DNA from: Anagrus nilaparvatae
Taxonomy: Eukaryota > Arthropoda > Insecta > Hymenoptera > Mymaridae
DNA: 64,000 nucleotides
Reading direction: 5' to 3'
NCBI GenBank assembly: GCA_022575985.1
Contig: JAKSXM010000132.1
Span: forward strand, 2,356,001 to 2,420,000
Shown here in pieces: positions 48,501 through 60,700 of this stretch. The notes under the pieces were generated by a model. It did no database searches. It worked only from the letters and a program-made list of their open reading frames with translations, and was not told the origin of the DNA. The translations under genes were made by a program, and so were the position numbers. Numbering within the stretch: the stretch's first letter is position 1; the number at the start of each line of letters is the position of its first letter.

Positions 48501-49905
48501 GTAGTTTTTGAGTTATTTAATTTTTAGTATTTTAGAACTTGATAACATTTTTTAAAAATTTTATCCAAAATTGAAATATCTCGATACTATCGAAAAATTT
48601 TCTTATCGCACTTCATAGTATTCAATTCAGCACTAATTTTTACGTATTCTCTGAAATTTTCATTCAAAACGGAGGTATCTTTAAAATTTTATAAAATATT
48701 TTTAAAATTTTTTACTATATCTTAATACTATATATATTTGAAAATTTATTTGTTTGTTTGTCTGTTTGTTTGTCTGTTTGTACCCTAATGACGCAAGAAC
48801 CACCAAACCGATTGGCATGAAACCGGCGTCAAAATGAAGAAAAAAAAAATGCGGGTGACATAGGCCCTATATTTTCTGATGAGCTATCGTAGTTTTTGAG
48901 TTATTTAATTTTTAGTATTTTTGAACTTGATAACATTTTTTAAAAATTTTATCCAAAATTGAAATATCTTGATACTATCGAAAAATTTTCTTATCGCACT
49001 TCATAGTATTCAATTCAGCACTAATTTTTACGTATTCTCTGAAATTTTCATTCAAAACGGAGGTATCTTTAAAATTTTATAAAATATTTTTAAAATTTTT
49101 TACTATATCTTAATACTATATATATTTGAAAATTTATTTGTTTGTTTGTCTGTTTGTTTGTCTGTTTGTTTGTCTGTTTGTACCCTAATGACGCAAGAAC
49201 CACCAAACCGATTGGCATGAAACCGGCGTCAAAATGAAGAAAAAAAAAATGCGGGTGACATAGGCCCTTTATTTTCTGATGAGCTATCGTAGTTTTTGAG
49301 TTATTTAATTTTTAGTATTTTTGAACTTGATAACATTTTTTAAAAATTTTATCCAAAATTGAAATATCTCGATACTATCGAAAAATTTTCTTATCGCACT
49401 TCATAGTATTCAATTCAGCACTAATTTTTACGTATTCTCTGAAATTTTCATTCAAAACGGAGGTATCTTTAAAATTTTATAAAATATTTTTAAAATTTTT
49501 TACTATATCTTAATACTATATATATTTGAAAATTTATTTGTTTGTTTGTCTGTTTGTTTGTCTGTTTGTACCCTAATGACGCAAGAACCACCAAACCGAT
49601 TGGCATGAAACCGGCGTCAAAATGAAGAAAAAAAAAATGCGGGTGACATAGGCCCTATATTTTCTGATGAGCTATCGTAGTTTTTGAGTTATTTAATTTT
49701 TAGTATTTTTGAACTTGATAACATTTTTTAAAAATTTTATCCAAAATTGAAATATCTCGATACTATCGAAAAATTTTCTTATCGCACTTCATAGTATTCA
49801 ATTCAGCACTAATTTTTACGTATTCTCTGAAATTTTCATTCAAAACGGAGGTATCTTTAAAATTTTATAAAATATTTTTAAAATTTTTTACTATATATTA
49901 TATAT
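45587..49905 (+). repeat. Tandem array, unit A (388/400 bp), 11 copies
   Basis: Eleven further copies of unit A, with anchors at 45642, 46042, 46430, 46818, 47206, 47594, 47994, 48394, 48782, 49182 and 49570. They again have 388 or 400 bp spacing and near-identity to the first array. Variant sites (CCCTATATT/CCCTTTATT, TTTAAAATT/TTTATAATT) are shuffled among copies. No gene is present. Confidence 0.9.
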
Positions 49906-50576
49906 ATTCAACTCAAATTTTAGGGTATAGTATATTATATTATTTGTTTGTTTTTATTATATTATTGTATATTATATATTTTTTTGTTTGTCTGTTTGTC
50001 TGTACCCTAATGACTCAAGAACCGATATGAAACCAGTGTCATAATAAAGAATAAAAGTATTCGGATAACATAGGCTACAGTTTTCTGACTCAGCTTTCTT
50101 ACTTTTGGAGATATTCAATTTTTACTATTTTTAGTATATATAAAATTTTTTGTAAATTTGCTTAAAAAGTGAAATACCTAAAAAATATGATTAAATTTTA
50201 CTGTCGGAATGGGATTACTTAATTTGGCACTAATTTATGCGTACTAAGTTAAATTTTTTTATTTTCTCTATTATAACTAGAGATCAATCAGAACCTATAA
50301 TTTTTCATTTATGTTTCACCTACGCTGCTCTGAATAGTTTGAATGTGTTTGCATAATTATAAATTTGTAGAGAAACATGATTTTTTTAAGCAACAGAAAA
50401 CTATTGAAGTAAATGTGAACAGGAGGGACTGAGTCTCATTCGAAAAATCTGAATGTGTTTGCATAATTATAAATTTGCAATGAAAAATGATTTTTTGAAG
50501 CAAAACAAACAGAAGGAAATGTGACACAGGGGGGGGCGGAGCCCCCCCCTCCAACTTTTGCTTATTTTATTTTGCC
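49906..50576 (+). repeat. Degenerate unit A copy and second GC-rich tail
   Basis: A diverged A-type copy (GTCTGTACCCTAATGACTCA near 50000) is followed by two copies of GAATGTGTTTGCATAATTAT near 50340 and 50451. It closes with a GC-rich hairpin (GGGGGGCGGAGCCCCCCCC, about 50530-50549). It looks like an older Helitron-type element from which the array may have grown. A 65-codon minus-strand frame here is incidental. Confidence 0.7.
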
Positions 50577-50688
50577 AATTTTATTTTTAAATACCCTGGT
50601 TAGCAAAATTTTAAAAATAACAATAATTTAAAATAATAAAAAAAAATAAATAAAAAAACTAATTTAATTTTATGTTTAAATTTTATTT
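50577..50688. repeat. 112 bp direct repeat, right copy
   Basis: This is the exact second copy of 40394-40505, bounding the tandem array on the right. To the right of it the loop and right arm of the large inverted-repeat element continue. Confidence 0.9.
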
Positions 50689-51359
50689 TATAATTCTATA
50701 TTTAAAATATATTCCTTATAAATCATTTTTCTGGGATTCCGAATTCGACCTTATTTGGGGTATACAAAGTTATACATATAGAACGAAAATAAAAAAAAAG
50801 AGTTAAAAAAGTGAAAAAATTGAGAAAAATAAAAAACATTATATTATTGATATATTTGAAATTTTGCAAACCAGGGTATTTAAAAATAAAATTAATTTTA
50901 ATATATCTAGGGCTTTTTTAAAAGTTCCCTGGAAGTCTGAATTCGACCTTATTTTAGGTATATAAGGTCACCAAATGCCTGAAAATCCAATAAAACTTCA
51001 AAAGAAAGAGAAAATCGATCAAAATTCGTGTAATTTACGTTATTTGGAGGTTAAAGATGGCCGATAACATCGAGTGAGGAACGTCACCAAAAAATATATT
51101 TATAAACAAGTCTCCTCCCAAATTTTGAAGAAAAAATATGATTCGGTTTTTTATTTACAGCACTTTAAAAATAAAAAGTGAACTTTTCCATTTTCCGAAA
51201 TTTTTGAAATCTCGACACCGCAGCGCATCTCAGGTTGGCGCTCATTCAGGGGACCCGTGAGATATATGATAGTGTTAAAATGAATTAAGAAAAAATACAC
51301 TTTTTAGTAAATTTACCCATATAGCATATGTACATATATTTATTTTTTTATCTTATTTA

Positions 51360-51585
51360 GGCAGCTTCTACAATAGCCACATACACCAATATATGTATAT
51401 GTATGGATAGACATATTTGTGTATGGCCAACCTTCGGATAACTGCGCCCTCTATTTTTCTACAATAATTTTCGTAGACTTTTTACCTGCTGGTAAAACAG
51501 ATTTATAAATTAGGTTGGCCATACACAAATATGTCTATCCATACATATACATATATTGGTGTATGTGGCTATTGTAGAAAGCGCC
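51360..51585. mobile_element. Palindromic MITE, 226 bp
   Basis: The 75 bp arms are almost perfectly inverted: GGCAGCTTCTACAATAGCCA at the left and its near-complement ending AGAAAGCGCC at the right. They extend through GTATGGATAGACATATTTGT and TGGCCAACCT. TTA lies on both sides and may be a 3 bp target duplication. The ~80 bp centre is unrelated. No coding capacity. Confidence 0.85.
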
Positions 51586-52894
51586 TTAATTTTTCTTTGA
51601 TATTTATACATGTTTTTACTACACTAAAATTATATCTAATTTGCTACCAAATCAATCAAAATTATTACTCTTTAATCTAATGTTTTAGTTGATATCAACC
51701 TTGCTCATAATTTATAAAAAAAAAAACTAGTTTTATAAAAACTTTTATTTTTTATCCTGTTTCATATAAGCTTATTTAATGTCCTATTTATTTATTCAAA
51801 CAAATATTTAATACCTTTAAGACTACTTCTTTTATTTTATCTTATCCAAAAAATTTCATTTATGTATAATATCCAATAATACTTTGTACCGTTATGAAAT
51901 TTATAACAGCGAGTCATCACACATACCACACTCAAACAGTTATATACATAAAAATGACATTTTATTAATGATAAGAAGCCTTTAATGTATCTGATAATAA
52001 CATTCAATCCAATTAACGAAAGAAAAATCTAGTTGGATTCTTTTACTAGTAATACGTTATGCAATGAGCACTTGTCATAACGCATTATCCAAAATCACTT
52101 AACAGTTTTTCTATATTACCAAGTATGATTGTATATCACTGTGAGGACACAATAAATATTAACTCCTTATTAACTTATCTTTTCATTCATGAGTCCTGGA
52201 TTGCCTGATGAACTATAGAGATGCATCGAAACCAAGCATCGAGATGACTGAGCTGGCCAAGCTCAAACACAGAAGACTTCTACCGGTATAATAATGTTGT
52301 TTCTTATAAGTATCGAGTCCACTTGTTAATTCTTCTCTTAATGAAATGGCTGTCACAGATGTCATTTAACTCCAGGATATCATAGGATGTAAAGATTGCT
52401 CCGAATAAAAAACCATGAACCATTTAAATTTACATAGAATTAATTTTATAATTTTTCCCATATAAATTCCTTTACATCAAATTCATCTTTTCATTCAATT
52501 ATAAATATTATTCTTTTTTTTTACACGCATTTTTTATACATTTAATACTTTAACCTAACAAGATACATTAAAATAGATTTCGAGTTACCCTAATAGGACA
52601 GTTTATATTTTTTAATGTAGATAAAATTCTCATACAATATTTTTACTTTTAAATACAATCACATTTAATTTATGAATAATAAATTTTAATATAAAATTGA
52701 GAAATTTTATAAAAGAACTCCAAAGCATCTAAATGCCTCGTGGTGTCTCATCATTTTTTTGCTAGTAAAATCTATAGTCCTAAATCTCTAGAATAGTTAT
52801 ATATATAATCTAGTTACATAGTAATTTTTTAGTGACTAGAGATTTTACTAATTTATTTCTAGGCGCCAAATTCAAATTAAAATCTGATCATTAC
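51586..52894. other. AT-rich non-coding stretch
   Basis: I see no gene. A slightly GC-richer block at about 52190-52300 could be a mobile-element fragment, but nothing recognisable is encoded. Confidence 0.4.
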
Positions 52895-53723
52895 AGTATT
52901 TACCTAAAATATGATGCTGTCTGTGGTTGAGACTTTCAATAAAGTTATTAGTTCTTCTATGAAGACCAAAAATACTAAACTGGTTCGGAGTAACTTGCTT
53001 TATCTAGTAGTTTTCATAATAAGCATCCAAAAGTTTAAAAGCATCAAAAATCCTTTGAGGTATCTTCATTTTTAGTCTGTAAAATTCTTCTTCGACTATA
53101 TCCGCTGGTAAATAGGCTATAGAAAATAATCTCCTATAATATAAATCAGCTAGTGGATCAGTTTTAATAGTTTCATCCAGATTTAACGCCTTAGTTTTTC
53201 TCATAATGGCCCTATCGTAATGGACTAGACATCCATCGATGTTGCATTAAAATAACTTAAAAATAGCGTTCCTCATTGTAACTTCAAAATCAGTCATTAT
53301 CAATGTAATTAAGGCTTCCAGGATACACCTCTCGTCGCCAATCTTTCAGTCTACTTTTTATAGACTCAAATAAAATTCTTTTTGGAGCCTTGTCAAACAG
53401 TAATGATACAGTTTCGTATAACTGATTCAAGGGCCAATATTGTTGCTGGCACATACTTCTTAATGTTTCCATGAATAAGGCTTCCTCTAGTTTCTCATCA
53501 ATTTTCTCACATGCCAGACTATGGATATTGTTTCTATGATTGAAAATAGACTCATTGTTAATAACTGCTGCTTTTGCAAAGCAGTTTTTTGAGGAACACA
53601 TCATGTAAATGACATCGCAGTTGCCTCTTTTTCGCCTATACTTTTTCTTGAAGATTTTTTCATTTTAATTTTTTGACTCCTTACTTGATTGCCTCTGTCT
53701 TCAGTTGCTTTGGTACTTGGCAT
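52895..53723 (-). pseudogene. FLYWCH-finger/MULE-type transposase remnant
   Basis: On the minus strand, KYRRKRGNCDVIYM leads into a Cys/His pattern (CSSKNC ... HRNNIHS) typical of the FLYWCH zinc finger. This frame is open at 53604-53290. A second frame (53204-53004) matches the C-terminal part of MULE-type transposases (FSIAYLPADIVEEEFYRLK). After a stop it continues as FSIFGLHRRTNNFIESL near 52960-52910, the usual TNN-ES signature. The catalytic core between the two pieces is absent, so the gene is an internally deleted pseudogene. The ATG at 53723 is only a possible original start, in a different frame from the finger. Confidence 0.7.
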
Positions 53724-54249
53724 TTTGAATCAATTATTAAAATTTTTGTTAATTTTGTTTAAAGTCCTTTACAAGTATCTTAGCGTTTTTTTGTTAGTAG
53801 ATATTAGAAATGAAATTTTGTTTACTTTCCAAAAAAAAATGTACGCATAACCTAAATTACAAACTACGCATATATAAAAAAAAGTAAAGTCTATATATGA
53901 GGAAACTTTTAGAAAAGCACAATTGTAAAAAAAGATAAAAGAAATGACTAAAAAGATTATAAAATAAATTATAATAATATTATTAATTCGATTACTACTA
54001 ATAAATGATAAAAATATTAATAAGACACAAAATATATCTATTCGCGACGTTATCGGTTACACCGGAAACAGAAAAGGTATAATTAATAAATTAAATTATG
54101 TAAATAAACATTAAATTAATTAAGAAGAAGAACATCGTACGTCGTCCATACTTCTCTCTTTCTCTCTTTCTCTCTCGTATAGTACATATGCAAGTTTTTG
54201 TATTATATAGATTTATTTTATAGTTATTATTTAACCCCTACCATCACAA
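53724..54249. other. AT-rich spacer
   Basis: No gene is visible. A TCTCTCTTT microsatellite lies near 54150-54175. Confidence 0.4.
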
Positions 54250-57200
54250 ATTAAAGATCAAATTCTCGTTCATTCTTCTTCAGAAGTCCATGGAAAACTC
54301 TTTCAAACAGAATTCCTTATATGCAAAGTTTGCGGCAATGAAATTCCTCCCATTCTCATTTGCCTTATATATCATCCATTAAAAACAATCTTATTCAATG
54401 CTAGCTCTGATTTCCTTGACAATCTACGTAACTACAGCTCATCGTACAGTCACAAAGTTTTAATGGCTGATCTCAATGCTGATCTCCTTACCAACAGTGG
54501 AGATACAAGCTTTATATTCAATCTCTCTTATAAACTATCATTCTAAGTAGTTAGGCATAATGTCACAAATTGTCCTCCAAGTACAGTTGAACCAAAAACT
54601 TGGATTGATATTATGCTTGTTGATAAAAATGATAAATTATTGTCTCACAATAACAAAATGCAAACTTTTCACACTAGTCACAACTTCATTGATGTAGAAA
54701 TTGAATTATTCTCCCTCCCACAGAAAGCTTCTCTTCTCATTCTCTTACAGAATGCGGAGAACATCAATAAGCTCCTGACTAGTTGTGTTTGGATAGATTT
54801 TCTTAGCCCTTATCTTAAATTTGGCTCAGCACTTGATTGCTTGAATTGAAATTTTCAACAAGCTATTGATCATGTAGCGCTTTTTAAAACTTTTACACTT
54901 AAGAAGAATAAGACTCCTCGGATAACTAAGGAAATTTAATTCTTAATCAGCAAGTGCAAAGCTACTGAAAGGCGCTTCAATAGGTCCAAAAATTTGGTCT
55001 TCTTGAAGAACTTATCCAACTTTCGAATAAAATAGAGGAACTTTCTGAATTGGCTCAAAACACATTTTTTCAAGATCACATTAATAATGCCTAAAATAAT
55101 AATCAGGATATATGGTGGGAATTAAGGCATTTAGGTCTTTTAACAACATTTATGGTTTCTTATTGGACAATCTAAATGCATATTTTTTGCACGTGTTAGT
55201 ACATCGCCCACCGAAATCTTGATAATGCTGAAAATATAATATCAGAAACCTCGAATGATTGATTAACTTTACAGAAGTATCTCTAAATGACGTGATTCTA
55301 GCAGTGGACCATTTTAGTTCCCAAGCAACTGGAGATGATGGCATTCCACAGAGAATTGTTGCTAGATCATTGTCAACTTTAGGCGCGTTTATCGTTTAGT
55401 TAATTAATATTTCTCTGAAGATTGGAATGTTCCCTATAGCATGGAAAAAATCTCTTCTGATTGCAATAAAAAAAACATCAACTCCTACTTCTGACTTTAG
55501 ACCGATTGCCCTTTTAGATTTTCTACCTAAAGCCCTTGAGAAACTGACCCACATCTTATTTGATAAATAGCAATATACCCCTTCAGACAGGTTTTAGTCA
55601 ATTTAGCAGTACTGAAATTGCTCTTATCAAACTTTTTAAAAACATTAGTTGAGGCGTGGAAAACAGACTGGTGACGTTCCTACTTCAATTTGACTTCAGT
55701 AAGGCGTTTGATTCTATCTCGCCCTCAAAACTCCTCAAAATTAAAGAACATGGAATTTTCTCGAATTGCCTTACTGTGTATCAAATTATATATTCAAGAT
55801 AAACAGCTCCAGGTTATTTCAAAAACATCGCGCTTAAACGTGCTTGGTACCAATCTTGGTGTTACCTACAAAGGTACGTATAAAAGTACCTTTTGCTCCC
55901 CAAGGGTCTGTTCTTGGCCCACTCTTGTTTTGCCTCTATATTAACGATCTGAAAATCCATCTAGCTGATTATTTCTATCACTTACTTTATGCAGATGATC
56001 TTCAAATCTACATACAAGCCCTTCCTGAAGAAATAACTACAGCCTTTACCACTCTTAATTTAATTGCCAAGAAGATCTAAAATTGGGCTGACAGCGTTTC
56101 ATTACGCCTAAATCATAAAAAGCTATGGCAATCTACTTCAGTACAACAGGCTTTATCAACCGCCTCAATGCATTAAATTTGGTAGTCGATAATCTTTCTA
56201 AGAATTCTCAAGTTAAATCACTTGAGAACAAAATAAATAGGATTCTAGATTCATTAAGAACTGCACCACAGAAGACTTACGCATAAAACTCGTTCAGGCC
56301 CTAATCATCCCACATCTAGATTACTGTAATACAGTATCTCTGGATATGATTATGGCATTTAAAACCAGACTCCAATGCTTAAGTAACTCTGGACTAAGAT
56401 ATATATGTCGTAGCCCCATAGGATAATCGGTTTTATAGGCTATAAGCCGGCCCATAGACTAAAAATGCTCGAGCAAACCTATTTCGCTATGAAGCGGTGC
56501 GCTCCAGTTTTATAGCCTATAGGCCGGCTTTTAGCGTATAAAGCTGAAAGAGGTCAGCTTCATAGACAAATATCAATGTTTCGAGACTCTTAATTTTAAA
56601 TAATATAAATTTACCAATATTATATCGTGAATTATTTATATTTATCTTATAGTTTTATTTACATTATTAAATTTGTTTAAATATAAATTACAAATTTTTA
56701 TAATTTTCTATTTGACAAAATAAAATAATGTTAGTTGTAAATATTTTTAGTTCATCTTTATTTTGTTCCATGTGATAAAACATTCTATCATGACCTCCGT
56801 GTCGAGTTTCTTGGTGAGCCTTAAGTAATTCTTCGTAACATTCTTTAATTGGCAAAAATATTATAATTTGATCTTTTGGATCATTCCCAAAGATCTAATT
56901 CCCTTAAATATTGAATGACAGTACTTTCTTGTACTTAAGTCCACACTGACTTATTACCACGGTGAGTAGAGTAAAATTCATTAATTTTATTATAAAATAT
57001 ATGTCGATCAACACTAACTTCTTGTATTTCACTATTTACTTTATCTATATAAAAAATAAAAAAATTGATTTAAAATTTTATAATTATATGATATTAAACA
57101 ACAAATTTATTATTATTCATTGATAGAAATTATTATTTAAAATAAATTTAATAATGTAAATAAAACTATAAGATAAATATAAATAATTCAGGACATAATA

Positions 57201-57750
57201 TTGGTAAATTTATATTATTTAAAATTAAGAGTCCCGAAACTATGATATTTGTCTATGAAGCTGACCTCTTTCAGTTTTTTATGCTAAAAGCCGGCCTATA
57301 GGCTATAAAACTGGAGCACGCAGCTTCATAGCGAAATATGTCTCGAGCATTTTGCTCGAGCACTTTTACTCTATGGGCCGGCTTATAGCCTATAAAACCG
57401 ATTATCCTATGGGGCTACGACATATATATGGTTTTAAAAGAGATGAATATATCACCCTTGCAGAAAATAGCTCAACTGGCTTTGCATTGATTTATAAAAT
57501 TTTGCGCTTACCACAGCTGCCTTTTTTAACAAATCTTTTTATTAAGTACGTGCCTAACGACAATGCCAGAGGAAGTTCATGCATTAAAGAGTTATCCCTT
57601 CCTGCTATAAAGGATTGCGGGACTTCCTCTTTCCAACTGCAGGGGGCAACTTTCTGGAACTTAATACCTTCTGATATCACATTCTTGCCTAGCTTGAACT
57701 CCTTTAAAGCGGCACTAAATAAACATCTACTCTCACTCGATCCAGAGTAA
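54250..57750 (+). pseudogene. Non-LTR retrotransposon (Jockey/CR1-like) ORF2, decayed and interrupted
   Basis: Endonuclease motifs (MADLNADLL, TWIDIMLVD, then a SHNFIDVEIE region) lie at 54250-54720. A stop-rich linker follows to about 55600. The reverse transcriptase has FSKAFDSIS near 55695, PQGSVLGPLLFCLYINDL near 55898-55950 and the catalytic YADD box near 55988. After a 1 kb inserted element (56407-57421) the C-terminal region resumes (FKRDEYITLAENSSTG, GATFWNLIPSDITFL) and ends in TAA at 57748. The 5' end is truncated. Multiple stops and frameshifts make it dead. The frame at 57352-57750 starts inside the inserted element. Confidence 0.8.
56407..57421. mobile_element. TIR element with 8 bp TSD and integrase-like fragment
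   Basis: It has long inverted ends (~290 bp) starting GTCGTAGCCCCATAGGATAA, flanked by ATATATAT at 56399-56406 and 57422-57429. It is inserted in the LINE C-terminal region. Between the arms, the minus strand encodes broken frames: FYNKINEFYSTHRGN, then KDQIIIFLPIKECYEELLKA followed by HQETRHGGHDRM. The His-rich part resembles the zinc-binding N-terminal domain of retroviral-type integrases as found in Ginger/KRAB-A-like elements. There is no complete enzyme, so it is a non-autonomous derivative. The 8 bp low-complexity TSD is seen, but its length is uncertain by one base. Confidence 0.75.
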
Positions 57751-57764
57751 ACTATTACATGCAC

Positions 57765-60700
57765 TACATCAAAAACATTAGAAACATGCTCATTAAAATG
57801 TCATTACATTTGAGAGATGCGTGGATGAAATAATAAAAAATATTACCTTCAAATCACACTCACGACTAAAAATTTGAATACTTTAGTAAAAGTCACTATG
57901 GATATCCAAATATTAAAAAATGTTCAAAATTTGAAAATAACGTCTAGACTAATGTGTACAAGAAATATTTTTTAGCTCGATACAGCGTGCATTATTTTTA
58001 AAAAGAACCCAAAAGCCCAGAAACTTAGAAAATGCTAAAGGTAATTGCACTTGGGACATTGACTTATAGTGTCTGAATCAGTGTCAACCAATAACTCGAA
58101 CCTATTTGCTCCTCTATGTATTTATTTACTATCTCTACCTCATCCTATCTCATAGACATTTGTGTGTTAGTATAGAATTTAGTATATAAGAGTTACTTGA
58201 ATGCTCAAATCTTTAATTTAATATCGAAGAAAAAGTTAATCTTTTCTACTAAATTATATTTAAGCTCCCTTATTTTTTCTTTTCTTTTTCTTTCACCTTA
58301 TGTAATATACACTTTAATATTACTACTACTTATATCCTTTTCTATAATTAAACCACGAACCAAAGAAAATATTAAAAAAAATATAATGATAATAAAATAA
58401 GGTAATGTAAAGCCGGTTGATATTAACAAAGAATATTTAATGTAGCAATTAAATTTTCTTGCATAAAAGTATGACTTTTTTTTTTCTTCAATGGGTGTAA
58501 AAATTTAAGTTATAATTGTAAATTTTTAGATTTAATTTTAACTTTTTACAATTGGCAATAAAAATAAAGTTATTTAAATAAGAAAAAAATTATTTTAAAA
58601 CTTTTTTCCTTTTATTTTTTTCGATTATATTATATCTCATCTATTTATGAAAAAAAATTAACAAACTTTTTACTTACAAACAGATTTTTTTCTTTTTTAA
58701 CTTGGAAAATTGACCCTTTTTTTTTGTTGTAAAAAATTATGTATAATTTTTATAAGTTAAAATTTTCTTTCAAAACTTATATCTCACAAATCTTTTTCAA
58801 GTTTTTTAGTACTAAAAGAAAATAAAATCAGGATGCGGAAATTTTTAATCTTTGTGTATCATAAAATTATCAGTTATTGTTTTAAAGTAACATAAGAAAT
58901 AGTTGGTTAAAGTTGTAAAAGTACTACTAAACATTTAGAGATATAACAGTAGATATAATAATTAAAAGTTGCATTAAATAATATTTGAATACATTTTTTT
59001 CTCAGAAAATGTGAAGAAAGTTAAATAAGTGAAAAACTTTAAATATAATAAAATTTTTAAATTATTAATTTAACAATTTTGAGTAAGCATAAAACTAACA
59101 TTATTAATATTTTATGCATATATAAATTTTATTCTCGCAAACGAAATGCATTTATGAGGATATATAAATAATGATAACCAAGTATATCGATGAATTTGTT
59201 TATTTAATAATTTAAAAAATTATAATTTATACCTCAAGGTTTGTTACTTTTCTTCTTTAAAATTATTGTATATCAGTGATTAGCTTTCTCAGTTTAATAT
59301 TTATTTATGGGTTCTTTACATGCTGTCTAAAATTCCATGCAAGGTCAAAAAACGAATATTTTGTCCCTTGTTTGAAAAACAGCTAATTTTATCACATGCA
59401 TTAAAAAATATCGTTTTTCTATTCTAGAAATTGATTTTTATCACTTTTGATAAAACAACCATGTGCAAAAACCACGGGGCGAAAATTCATATTGACAAAA
59501 AAAAAAAAAAAAATAATAATAAAGCCGTATAATTAAGAAAATATTATAATAGAATACATTAAAATTTTTGATTCCATAAATATAGAGCACATCTTACATT
59601 GTAAATTATCATTCAGGTATATATATATATATATAAATATTCCCTCATATATACACTATTTAAACTAAAACGTCATCATAGTAGTTTCCCTCCACAATGC
59701 TCAAGTAATTACGCGTAATTTATATTACTTGCCATTGACATGTAAATGTTCTGTCTATTCAAAAGCTGGATTTTCTGCATTTTATCATATTTCTATCCTT
59801 TATTTTATATACAGTTTTCATTATGCACACCTATATTATACTTCTTATTTTTCTTCTTGTGTCATTCATATACCTTATAAATATAGTTGGTATACGTTTT
59901 CAAGTTTTTTTGTTTTTTTATTGTTTAATTTTCTATTTTAATTTTTCATAAATTATAAATACATTTAAAAAAAATTTTTATTTGTATAAGTAAAAAAAAA
60001 TATTTTGTTTAAAAACTAATTACAAGTATTAATGTAATTAAACTATAAAACCATATGATTAGTAAAAAGCATTTGAACGTAGAAAACAAGATCACGAACA
60101 CGCTAGATTTTTCCTTATAATCTCTTAAATATCACATTTTCCAGTATAATATAGTTGAAAGCTTTGCAAAACGTAAAAGCTCATTCCAATCCAGATTAAT
60201 TTTCTACCTGGTCCTTTCTCTAAATTAATTTCAAAATCGCTTTTCTTCTTGTATATATATATATATAAATTGGAGTAACACCTTAGAGCTGCAAATACTA
60301 TGACTTCAATACGAAAGGATCACTTGTCCAAGGATATATCCAGCTTAACTCCTTTGTAATTACTAACGTGCTTCTAAGCTCAACCAATACAAATACTTCA
60401 ATGAACTAGAAAATTCTCACTTTGTTACACTAATAGTTTCTATAAATTTATATTATATATACCTATATATATATAGTTACTTCATCAACTTTTTAATGAT
60501 ATTATATGATTCATCTAGTAAAGAAAACTAAAAACTACAAAAAATTATCTCAACTAATTAAATTTTATTTGAAAATTTATAAATATAGAAAATTCGTACT
60601 GTTATGTATATGGGTATATATAAAAATTTAGGAAAATTGTTTCCATAGAAGAAAAATTTTTTAAAAAAGAATGTATAAACAAATTTGTTCATGGTTGGTT

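Larger units (their letters stand above)
38821..51259. mobile_element. Large inverted-repeat element hosting nested insertions
   Basis: The outer ends are inverted copies: CACGGTTACCCTGAATGAG at 38821 and its near-complement ending CCCGTG at 51259, continuing through ACCTGAGATACGCTGCGGTG. The inner arms pair over ~400 bp (about 40060-40450 with 50870-51215; for example TGACGTTCCTCACTCGATGT at 40201-40220 and its complement near 51065). AGAT flanks both ends (38817-38820, 51260-51263) and may be a 4 bp target duplication. A ~1 kb retroposon sits in the left arm and the 10 kb tandem array in the loop. Without them the element would be roughly 1.3 kb. There is no transposase and the superfamily is unknown. 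Confidence 0.75.

Noticed and set aside
40506..49905. Regular repeats resembling a CRISPR-like array
   Set aside because: Units are ~390 bp, contiguous and without unique spacers, in an insect-type genome. They are tandem copies, not repeats with spacers.
5788..51585. Whether the many palindromes mark a polydnavirus segment or other viral integration
   Set aside because: No viral gene families or excision motifs were recognised. All palindromes are explained as foldback or MITE elements.
55150..55344. Minus-strand 64-codon frame
   Set aside because: It is antisense to the decayed LINE linker region and has no recognisable motif.
57352..57420. N-terminal part of the 132-codon frame ending at 57750
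   Set aside because: The first ~23 codons belong to the inserted TIR element. Only the part after 57421 is LINE-derived.
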